Source: Blautia luti | Lineage (GTDB): Bacteria; Bacillota; Clostridia; Lachnospirales; Lachnospiraceae | Reading direction: 5' to 3' | Length of the DNA: 64,000 bases | Assembly: GCF_033096465.1 (NCBI RefSeq) | Contig: NZ_AP028156.1 | Coordinates: 2,312,501-2,376,500 of the forward strand | Part shown: in pieces, positions 9,407 to 16,753 of the stretch | How the letters are laid out: every line of letters starts with the position of its first letter | How positions within the stretch are numbered: the stretch's first letter is position 1 | Program-made: the position numbers and the translations under genes | Notes under the pieces: model-generated | The model's input: the letters and a program-made list of their open reading frames with translations, nothing else | Told to the model about the DNA's origin: nothing | The model's database searches: none

Positions 9407-9445
9407 ATGAGTGATTTTGGTTGAGATTGCACAAAAATCACTCAT
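9407..9445. promoter_or_regulatory. 12-bp inverted repeat and related repeats, candidate FruR operator
   Basis: ATGAGTGATTTT (9407-9418) and AAAATCACTCAT (9434-9445) form a perfect inverted repeat with a 15-base spacer, directly upstream of the fru promoter. A related nonamer GTCAATCAT occurs twice (9381-9389, overlapping the -35 box, and 9487-9495). DeoR-family repressors bind such repeated short sites; assignment to FruR is inference. Confidence 0.5.
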
Positions 9446-9566
9446 TATTTTCCATTTCATCCAAACTCAGTCATTTCTTATCATACGTCAATCATTGCCT
9501 GCAAGGCTGACGGATATTCACAACCTGTATTCGCCATCTGTCCATAGCCAGATTATATCCAGGCAG

Positions 9567-9611
9567 AAAAAAATCCTCTGACCGGGATATTAACTCCACA
9601 ATCAGAGGATT
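9567..9611 (-). terminator. Intrinsic terminator of the AGCS symporter gene
   Basis: AATCCTCTGA (9572-9581) pairs with TCAGAGGATT (9602-9611), followed on the minus strand by TTTTTTT. It lies 38 bases past the symporter stop. Confidence 0.82.
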
Positions 9612-9648
9612 CTCTGTTTTCCATTATTTTATTACGTTTTATAATTCT

Positions 9649-11064
9649 TTACATTTTGTGCTTCTTTGCATCAAAGAATGTCTTTGTTTCTTTTACAATC
9701 ACACCGCTCAGTGCAAACAGTGCGATCATATTCGGAATTGCCATCAGTCCGTTGAAGATATCTGCGATAGTCCATACTGCACTTACGGTCATGTACGGTC
9801 CGATAAATACTGCAAGAATGTAAAGCCAGCGATATGTAAGGATTGTTTTTTTATGTCCATGTGTCAGATATTCCAGGCATCTTTCACTGTAGTAATCCCA
9901 TCCAAGGATTGTCGTGAATGCGAAGAATACCAGACAGATCATTAATACAAATGCGGAAACCTGTCCAGGAAATGGAAGTCCGTGCTGGAATGCATAAGTA
10001 GTTACCTGCACACCTTCTATACCTTCTACCTGCCATGCACCTGTCAGTACAATGGAAAGACCTGTCATTGTACAGATTACGATAGTATCAATGAATGTAC
10101 CTGTCATACTTACAAGTCCCTGACGTACAGGCTCTTTTGTCTGAGCTGCTGCCGCTGCGATTGGTGCACTACCAAGACCAGCTTCATTTGAGAAGATACC
10201 ACGTGCAACACCCTTCTGCATGGCAACGATCATAGAACCTACCACGCCACCAGTAATAGCTGACGGATTAAAGGCTCCTTTTACAACTGTTACAATAGCT
10301 GCCGGGATTTCTGTAATATTTAAAATGATCAGTGTAATACTGAAGATCAGATAGATAACTGCCATAAACGGTACAATGATCTGGCTGACTGTTGCGATTC
10401 GTTTCAGACCTCCGATCAGGATCGCTGCAACACATGCTGCAAGGATCAGGGAGGAAATTACAACTGCCCAGGAATATTCTCCAAGGAACGGGATATTTAC
10501 GCAGTTTGATTTGTTTGGATCAAAAAAGTTCTGAACTGCACTGGAAATACCATTTACCTGACTGAAAGTACCGATTCCGAAAAGGCCTACACATACACCA
10601 AAGAATGCAAAAATCTTTGCAAGCCATTTCCATTTCACTCCCATACCTTTTTCAATATAATAGAAAGGACCGCCAAGGCTGTGACCATCTTCTGCTACCA
10701 CACGGTATTTAACTGCCAGAAGACCTTCGGAATATTTCGTTGCCATTCCAAAGAATGCTGCAAGGATCATCCAAAATAATGCTCCCGGACCACCTGCACA
10801 GACAGCAGTTGCAACACCGACGATATTACCGGTACCGATGGTCGCACTCAATGCTGTACATAAAGCTGCGAAACTGGAAATCTCACCGTCGCCTTCTTCT
10901 TCGTTCTTAAACATCCATTTCAGTGCAAGAGGGAGTCTTCTCATCTGAAGAAGTCCAAGTCTGACAGTTAACAAAATACCACCTGCCATGATCAAGGCCA
11001 TAAGGGGCACACCCCAGACGAGATTGTCTACAGTAGATAAAAATGAATTGATCGCTTCCCACAT
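9649..11064 (-). CDS. Sodium:alanine/glycine symporter (AGCS family)
   Basis: A 471-residue polytopic membrane protein that imports alanine or glycine with sodium. It contains the family motif GTGNIVGVATA (near residue 77) and about ten or eleven hydrophobic segments, with a conserved GLGSAPIAAAAA stretch. Length is typical. Upstream is a two-aptamer glycine riboswitch about 140 bases from the ATG, so glycine is the probable physiological substrate and signal. The gene is monocistronic between its own promoter and terminator. Confidence 0.92.
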   Translation of the reverse strand: MWEAINSFLSTVDNLVWGVPLMALIMAGGILLTVRLGLLQMRRLPLALKWMFKNEEEGDGEISSFAALCTALSATIGTGNIVGVATAVCAGGPGALFWMILAAFFGMATKYSEGLLAVKYRVVAEDGHSLGGPFYYIEKGMGVKWKWLAKIFAFFGVCVGLFGIGTFSQVNGISSAVQNFFDPNKSNCVNIPFLGEYSWAVVISSLILAACVAAILIGGLKRIATVSQIIVPFMAVIYLIFSITLIILNITEIPAAIVTVVKGAFNPSAITGGVVGSMIVAMQKGVARGIFSNEAGLGSAPIAAAAAQTKEPVRQGLVSMTGTFIDTIVICTMTGLSIVLTGAWQVEGIEGVQVTTYAFQHGLPFPGQVSAFVLMICLVFFAFTTILGWDYYSERCLEYLTHGHKKTILTYRWLYILAVFIGPYMTVSAVWTIADIFNGLMAIPNMIALFALSGVIVKETKTFFDAKKHKM

Positions 11065-11205
11065 AATAATAAATCTCCTTTTTCTTTTAAAAAGTGTAAT
11101 ATATTGTACAGCTGGGAAACAAAGTAATAACAGACCGTTTCAAAAATTAGAAAGTTCAGAAAATACTGTTCATATCTTTCATATGAATCAGCGGGGATGA
11201 TAAAG

Positions 11206-11432
11206 CATCCTCTGTCCTTTTGCCTGAGAGATTCAAGACACGGGTCGTATAACCATTTGTCGGCGGTTATAGATCATCCATGTTATTTGCACCTTCGGCC
11301 CCCGATCTAACGGGTGTCTCCAGAGAAACGATCCATTTGCAGTTCTTCCCTGCGTCCAGGGAACCTGAGAGTTTTACTCCTTCGGCGGGTATAGCCTCTT
11401 TGTGTGGCTTCCACTTTCCTGCAAACTTCACC
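11206..11432 (-). promoter_or_regulatory. Tandem glycine riboswitch
   Basis: The minus strand holds two copies of the glycine aptamer core. The first has CCCGCCGAAGGAGTAAAA and CTCTCAGG; the second has GGGCCGAAGGTGCAAA, ACCGCCGACAAA and the diagnostic CTCTCAGGCAAAAGGACAG. The copies are separated by a short linker near 11318. After the second aptamer a small GGATG...CATCC hairpin is present but I see no U-tract terminator, so the expression platform may act on translation or anti-termination. Confidence 0.87.
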
Positions 11433-11458
11433 TCGTTAATTTGCTGTTACTGCGATAT

Positions 11459-11487
11459 ACTATATCTCTTAATTTTGAACTCGTCAA
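11459..11487 (-). promoter_or_regulatory. Promoter of the glycine riboswitch transcript
   Basis: TTGACG (11482-11487) and TATAGT (11459-11464) with a 17-base spacer on the minus strand, about 27 bases before the first aptamer. Confidence 0.68.
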
Positions 11488-11521
11488 TAGAAATTTAAAT
11501 TTTTATAAAAAAATATAAAAT

Positions 11522-11553
11522 TCCCGGGATTTCAGTTTTCCAAAATCCCGGGA
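11522..11553 (-). terminator. Intrinsic terminator of the dehydratase operon
   Basis: TCCCGGGATTT pairs with AAATCCCGGGA around a 10-base loop; on the minus strand it is followed by ATTTTATATTTTTTT. It lies 19 bases after the stop of the activase fusion. Confidence 0.82.
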
Positions 11554-11571
11554 TATTTAAAAAAATAATTG

Positions 11572-13251
11572 TTACGCATTCACCATATCAACAGCAAACA
11601 ACGCTGCACCAAGCGCACCGCAAAGCTGTGCCTTATCACTGATCACCAGTTTTGTTCCAAGCTTTTCTTCCAGAGTTTTTACCAGACCTTTGTTCTTGGA
11701 TACGCCACCTGTCATCATGAATTTCTCCTCGCCGCCTACACGTCTGGTAAGAGCTGCAGTCTTTACAGCTACCGCTTTATTCAGTCCATGGACGATATCA
11801 TCTGTCGCTTTATTCTGTGCGATCAGAGATACAACCTCAGATTCCGCAAAAACAGTACACATACTGGAAATAGTAATATCCTCTTTAAATTCCAGACCAC
11901 ATTCACTCATCTGATCCAGACTCATTTCCATGGTACGTGCCATCATTTCCAGGAATCGTCCGGTACCTGCCGCACATTTATCATTCATGACAAAGTTTGC
12001 AACTGCACCATTCTCATCCAGACGGATGACCTTACTATCCTGTCCGCCGATATCAATGACTGTACGGACTTCCGGATTCAGGAAGTGTGCACCTCTGGCA
12101 TGACAGGTAATCTCTGTGATACTCTTATCACCACTCTTAATAGCAGTACGTCCGTATCCAGTAGTGACCAGCGCGTCAATATCTTCTCTCTGCAGATCAG
12201 CCTGCTTTAACGCTTCTGCCAGTGCACGGTCCGCACCAATGGCAGCCCCTGCACCTGTAGGCAGAATAATGCTGGTAACAATCTCATGTTCTTTATTTAA
12301 AATAACCACATCTGTACTGGTAGAACCGCTGTCAATTCCTGCGAAATAGCCTTTTCCCATTTTTTTCTCTCCTTTTGTGTCTCCCTCTATGGTCTGCTCC
12401 AGTGTATCAGGCTGGATACTCTCTGCAAAAGCTTCCAGTCTGGTAAGAAGCTGACCGCTGCTTTGAATGGTATAATCTGATTCAATCTTTAAAAGAGGTA
12501 CATCTGTATGATTCTTGATATCTGCATATTCAAAACTATAGAAATCACAGAACTTTACAGTATGATAGATAATTCCCGCAACAGACGGATCATTATAAAG
12601 TTTCTTACGGCCTGTCGGATCCATCATACGCATACATGGGATCTGTCCCAGGATCTCCCCTGCATACCAGTCCATCAGTTCATCAAAGGAAGCGTTCTCC
12701 GGTGGAAGCACATTTCCTACAGAACGGTTATGTACACAGGTATCATTCTCCACGGGAAGAGGTATTGCTTTACTGGTCATTTCATATAATTCCTGTCCCA
12801 TTCTGGCTCCAAGCACAGCAATATGCGGTTTCGTAATCTTCTCAGGTGCATGAAAAGCTGCCCGGAATTTATCCGCATCAAACTCCGTGCCTTTATACTT
12901 TGCATAAGCCTTTGCCAGACCTTTCAGCTGTACTGCCATTCGTTCCCTGCTGCAGGCACTGTCACAGTGAAGCACATCCAGAATATACAGAAAATCCAGC
13001 TTTCCACTTTCCAGAAGAATATCATACACACTCCGGATCGTATCACAGCAGCTTACCAGAACAAGCTCCTTAATCTTTCCTTCCATGACTCCTTCCAGAA
13101 GTGTTTTTCCAAATCCACAGATATTCGGATGAGAAACCTGATCTGCCAGGTCAAAGCCATCCGGCATATGGTTAAAGTTCTCGCATTCCCCGCCAAGAGA
13201 TTCCAGAAGCTCGATCGGGGTATATTTACAGACATAATATGTTTTATTCAT
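11572..13251 (-). CDS. 2-hydroxyacyl-CoA dehydratase subunit fused to its ATP-dependent activase
   Basis: A 559-residue two-part protein. Residues 1 to about 297 resemble the HgdB/FldC-type dehydratase subunit (VSCCDTIRSVYD, CDSACSRERM). Residues 298-559 are a complete BadF/HgdC-type activase: ASKHA ATPase motifs GIDSGSTSTDVVI and DIGGQDSKVI, plus the two cysteines of the dimer-bridging [4Fe-4S] cluster in CAAGTGRF and CTVFAESE. Start 13251 follows GGAGG by 8 bases and overlaps the preceding stop by 8 bases. A second perfect ribosome site (AAAGGAGAG, 6-base spacing) precedes Met298 at 12360, so free activase may also be made. The reaction is probably reductive removal of water from a 2-hydroxyacyl-CoA or a related ATP-driven reduction; the substrate is unknown. 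Confidence 0.8.
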   Translation of the reverse strand: MNKTYYVCKYTPIELLESLGGECENFNHMPDGFDLADQVSHPNICGFGKTLLEGVMEGKIKELVLVSCCDTIRSVYDILLESGKLDFLYILDVLHCDSACSRERMAVQLKGLAKAYAKYKGTEFDADKFRAAFHAPEKITKPHIAVLGARMGQELYEMTSKAIPLPVENDTCVHNRSVGNVLPPENASFDELMDWYAGEILGQIPCMRMMDPTGRKKLYNDPSVAGIIYHTVKFCDFYSFEYADIKNHTDVPLLKIESDYTIQSSGQLLTRLEAFAESIQPDTLEQTIEGDTKGEKKMGKGYFAGIDSGSTSTDVVILNKEHEIVTSIILPTGAGAAIGADRALAEALKQADLQREDIDALVTTGYGRTAIKSGDKSITEITCHARGAHFLNPEVRTVIDIGGQDSKVIRLDENGAVANFVMNDKCAAGTGRFLEMMARTMEMSLDQMSECGLEFKEDITISSMCTVFAESEVVSLIAQNKATDDIVHGLNKAVAVKTAALTRRVGGEEKFMMTGGVSKNKGLVKTLEEKLGTKLVISDKAQLCGALGAALFAVDMVNA

Positions 13252-14515
13252 TTTCTGCACCTCCCAGCATTTCCAGAAAAGCTCCCAGTCTGGTGGATGT
13301 CTGCCCATCTCCTCCATGGCTTCTGTCACAGCCGTCACCGTCCAGGATCAGAAGTGGCAGACCGACTTCTTCGAATTTTTTCTTTGCAAGCTGGGCAGCA
13401 CCAAGGGTATGCTTACAGCCCCAATGTCCAAACCACACCGCACCATCAGCACCTGCCTGTTTTGCATGACGAATTCCAGCTTCGATTCTTCTCAATGCAC
13501 TTCCATTCAGCGAATGATATACCATTCTTCTTGCCATAGCTTCAAACGGTTTTTCAGGATCAAAATCCGGCTCACAGGTTTCTGCAAGTTCACAGCCCAC
13601 GATCTGGGCTTTCTCACTGAAGCAAAGTTCCTGTTTTACTGCATCAGACCAGAACGGAATGGTATGCATCCAGTAAATATGCTTGCCCTTTGCTGCAGGT
13701 GCTTTCTTAATATCCTCAAGAAGCATCTGGGTATATTTCTCCTCTTCTTCGGTTCCAAGCAGGATATTATTTGTCATTCCCGCATACAGCGGCGTAACCA
13801 GATCTGACGGTACATATCTGTCCGCACGCATCTGCTGGTATTTTTTATAATTCTCCAGAGTCCGCTTGCTGCATGCAAGACGGTTCTTCAACGCATCCTC
13901 AGAAATTGTTTTTCCTGTATGCTTTTCCAGAAATATTTTCAGTTCTTTTAACTGATCTGCTACGTACTGTACATTCTCCTCATTCGGCTGCCACGGTACG
14001 TCAATAGCAAATGCAGGTACCTGGTAAAAATCAGCAAGTGTACGAAAAGTCAACAGATTAGCATCGCAGGTTAAATTAGTATAAACAATACATTTCGGCT
14101 TCGGAAGCAATCCTTTCTGCGCTGCGCCAAGGAATGTCTTGTGATAACTGCACAATGTCTCTGCAATTCCCTGATTTTCTGCCTGCTGCAGAAATGCTCT
14201 CTCTGCTTTACTTGCAGAAAGATAGCAGGAAAATCCCTCTACATTATAAGGATGTAATCCTACTTCCTCCATCATTTCGCAGGGTGTAAAAATACTTACA
14301 ATAACAGAATCCTCCGGTTTCTGAAGCGGACGCAGCATGGTGTCCATCATCAGATTTGCAAGATGTCTGTCTGCAGGCATCAGTCTTTTATCCTGCATAA
14401 AGCGAAACTTCAGATTCTGCGCATCCCAGCCCGTTTTTAACAGCCAGCGGGCATTCTCCGGCTTTGTGTTAGTCAAATTTTCCACATAATGACCAAATGT
14501 CTCGATAATCTGCAT
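13244..14515 (-). CDS. 2-hydroxyacyl-CoA dehydratase family subunit
   Basis: A 423-residue member of the HgdA/HgdB (HGD-D) superfamily, which binds an iron-sulfur cluster through cysteines and works with an ATP-driven activase. Cysteines are visible in SIFTPCEMMEEVG, YTNLTCDANLL and WFGHWGCKHTLGAAQ, the last being a typical cluster-ligand region. The start at 14515 (MQIIETFG) is preferred because an ATG five codons earlier overlaps the GAGGAAG ribosome site. It is first in a two-gene operon with the activase fusion. No CoA-transferase or acyl-CoA dehydrogenase gene is nearby, so a fermentation pathway cannot be assigned. Confidence 0.8.
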   Translation of the reverse strand: MQIIETFGHYVENLTNTKPENARWLLKTGWDAQNLKFRFMQDKRLMPADRHLANLMMDTMLRPLQKPEDSVIVSIFTPCEMMEEVGLHPYNVEGFSCYLSASKAERAFLQQAENQGIAETLCSYHKTFLGAAQKGLLPKPKCIVYTNLTCDANLLTFRTLADFYQVPAFAIDVPWQPNEENVQYVADQLKELKIFLEKHTGKTISEDALKNRLACSKRTLENYKKYQQMRADRYVPSDLVTPLYAGMTNNILLGTEEEEKYTQMLLEDIKKAPAAKGKHIYWMHTIPFWSDAVKQELCFSEKAQIVGCELAETCEPDFDPEKPFEAMARRMVYHSLNGSALRRIEAGIRHAKQAGADGAVWFGHWGCKHTLGAAQLAKKKFEEVGLPLLILDGDGCDRSHGGDGQTSTRLGAFLEMLGGAENE

Positions 14516-14703
14516 AATTTTCTTCCTCATTATGGTAATAATAATTTATCAGTTTTCGGCGCATCATTTTCATACAAAGAAATCATTTTCATTATAATAT
14601 TTGATATTCAAAATAAAACAACGCTATGGAATATTTTAGTGATATCTTTTTTCGAAGTCAAGCAAAATCTTTTCCAAAAATTACCCGTTTTTATACATTC
14701 TTC

Positions 14704-14731
14704 TTGACAAAAAAGTTTCAAATGATACACT
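14704..14731 (+). promoter_or_regulatory. Probable promoter of the ABC exporter operon
   Basis: TTGACA (14704-14709) and TACACT (14726-14731) with a 16-base spacer. A transcript from here would have a leader of about 240 bases. Confidence 0.48.
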
Positions 14732-14844
14732 TTTGAATGTATTATTTTTCACGAATGGAAAAATTAATAATATAGGATAGCAGTGTCAAAAGGTCAGAAA
14801 ATCGTTCATGCTTGCATGATAAGACTTTTGAACTTGGGACCCGC

Positions 14845-14935
14845 CAAACATAAGGAAGTAGCGATTTACGAAGTAAATCAGCGGATTCCGAATGTTTGTA
14901 GAATTGTAAGAGCTGCTTTCGCAGCGGAACAATTC
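14845..14935 (+). ncRNA. Structured 5' leader of the ABC exporter operon (candidate regulatory RNA)
   Basis: Two nested stems stand side by side. Stem 1: CAAACAT/ATGTTTG (14845-14851/14892-14898), then GGAA/TTCC, then GATTTAC-GAA-GTAAATC at the tip (14863-14879). Stem 2: GAATTGT/ACAATTC (14901-14907/14929-14935), an AAGA/GGA internal loop, then GCTGC-TTTC-GCAGC. No U-tract follows. I cannot match it to a riboswitch class I know. The same stretch is also open in frame with the downstream gene from GTG 14783, but those residues resemble no part of an ABC protein. Confidence 0.45.
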
Positions 14936-14977
14936 GTAGATATCAGTAAAATAAAGAAAGGAAGGAATTTAAAAAAA

Positions 14978-16753
14978 GTGCGTTCATTAGCAGTTTATTT
15001 AAAGGACTACAAAACAGAAAGCATTCTGGCGCCATTTTTTAAATTTCTGGAAGTTGTATTCGATCTGATCGTGCCGATCATCATTGCACAGATCATTGAT
15101 GTTGGTATCGCCAACCATAACAATGGATACATCGTCCAGAGATTTTTTCTGCTTATTTTAATGGCAGCCTTTGGTCTTACCTGCAGTTTTACGGCTCAGT
15201 TCTTCGCAGCAAAAGCCAGCGTAGGTTTTGCTACCAAATTAAGACAGGCCGTTTACGATCACGTACAGCATCTGTCTTTCACAGAGCTCGACACTCTCGG
15301 AACAGATACACTGATCACCAGACTTACCGATGATATCAACCAGGTTCAGAACGGTCTGAATATGGGACTTCGTCTTCTTCTTCGAAGCCCGTTCATCGTA
15401 CTGGGATCTATGGTCATGGCATTTACCATTGACTTCAAATGTGCACTGGTATTCGCCGTCGCCATCCCGTTTCTGTTTCTGGTTGTCTTTGTCATCATGT
15501 TCCTCAGTATACCACTGTTTAAGAAGGTACAGGGAAAACTGGATACTGTTACAGGACTGACAAGACAGAACCTGACAGGTGTACGTGTAATCCGTGCATT
15601 CTGCCGTGAGAAAGAAGCAGTTCAGGAATTTGATACCCGCAATGATGAACTGACAAAGTTAAACCTCTTTGTCGGAAGACTTTCTGCTTTATTAAATCCT
15701 GTTACTTATGTACTGATCAACATTGCAACCGTTATCCTGATCCAGAAAGCCGGCGTTGAAGTAAACTTAGGCAGTATGCATCAGGGACAGGTTGTTGCCC
15801 TGTACAACTACATGGCTCAGATGATCGTAGAACTGATCAAACTTGCATCCCTGATCATTACCTTAAACAAATCCGCAGCATGCGCAGGACGTGTGGCAGA
15901 TATCCTGAAAGTAAAATCTACTATGGATTATCCGGCAGCTACTGCTGTTTCTGCTGCTTCTTCTGATGATGCAGTTGTATTTGATGATGTTACCTTCGAA
16001 TACAGCGGAGCCGGCGCACCAAGTCTTTCACATATCAGCTTCTCTGTTAAGAAAGGTCAGACAGTTGGTATCATCGGAGGTACAGGAAGCGGTAAAACCA
16101 CTCTGGTCAATCTGATCTCCAGATTCTACGATGTAACCAAAGGAACTGTACTTCTGAATGGTCAGAACATCGAGAACTATAAAAGAAATGACCTCCGTTC
16201 CAGAATCGGTGTTGTTCCGCAGAAAGCAGCCCTCTTCAAAGGCACGATCCGTGACAACATGAAATGGGGATGTGAAGATGCCACAGACGAAGATCTCTGG
16301 CAGGCACTTACTACTGCCCAGGGAAAAGAAGTGGTAGAGGGGAAACCAAGACAGCTTGATTTTGAGCTGGAACAGAACGGAAAGAATCTCTCCGGCGGTC
16401 AGAAACAGCGACTCACGATTGCCCGTGCACTGGTAAAGAAACCTGAAATCCTGATCCTGGATGACAGCGCCAGCGCACTTGACTTTGCAACAGACGCTGC
16501 GCTGCGTAAATCTCTCAACAGACTTGACTGGAACGCAACCACATTCCTGGTATCCCAGCGTTCTTCCAGTATCCAGCAGGCAGATCTGATCCTTGTCCTT
16601 GACAATGGGAATCTGGCAGGCAAAGGAACACATGCTGAGTTATTGCAGACCTGCGAAACATACCGTGAGATCTACTTCTCTCAATTCCCTGAAGAGAGAG
16701 CAAAATACGCCTCTGCACCTGCAGGTGGTAAAATAACGGAGGTGACAGTATGA
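14978..16753 (+). CDS. ABC exporter subunit A, half-transporter with degenerate ATPase site
   Basis: About 591 residues: six membrane helices (residues 1-310) followed by a nucleotide-binding domain with Walker A GGTGSGKTT and signature NLSGGQKQR. Walker B ends LILDDSASALD, with Asp where the catalytic Glu belongs, and the switch loop reads VSQRSSS, with Gln instead of His. This is the pattern of the non-hydrolysing half of heterodimeric exporters such as LmrC, BmrC or TM287. The GTG start at 14978 is chosen because conserved sequence (VRSLAVYLKDYK) begins there and AAGGAAGG lies upstream with a rather long 11-base gap. The substrate is probably a drug-like or lipid-like compound. Confidence 0.88.
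   Translation: MRSLAVYLKDYKTESILAPFFKFLEVVFDLIVPIIIAQIIDVGIANHNNGYIVQRFFLLILMAAFGLTCSFTAQFFAAKASVGFATKLRQAVYDHVQHLSFTELDTLGTDTLITRLTDDINQVQNGLNMGLRLLLRSPFIVLGSMVMAFTIDFKCALVFAVAIPFLFLVVFVIMFLSIPLFKKVQGKLDTVTGLTRQNLTGVRVIRAFCREKEAVQEFDTRNDELTKLNLFVGRLSALLNPVTYVLINIATVILIQKAGVEVNLGSMHQGQVVALYNYMAQMIVELIKLASLIITLNKSAACAGRVADILKVKSTMDYPAATAVSAASSDDAVVFDDVTFEYSGAGAPSLSHISFSVKKGQTVGIIGGTGSGKTTLVNLISRFYDVTKGTVLLNGQNIENYKRNDLRSRIGVVPQKAALFKGTIRDNMKWGCEDATDEDLWQALTTAQGKEVVEGKPRQLDFELEQNGKNLSGGQKQRLTIARALVKKPEILILDDSASALDFATDAALRKSLNRLDWNATTFLVSQRSSSIQQADLILVLDNGNLAGKGTHAELLQTCETYREIYFSQFPEERAKYASAPAGGKITEVTV

Noticed and set aside
9372..9495. Repeats at the fru promoter considered as a CRISPR remnant
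   Set aside because: Units are 9-12 bases with irregular spacing and there are no cas genes; an operator cluster explains them better.
14783..14977. 65 extra N-terminal codons of the first ABC exporter subunit from GTG 14783
   Set aside because: They match nothing in ABC exporters, no proper ribosome site precedes the GTG, and the same bases fold into two strong stems. The start is placed at GTG 14978.
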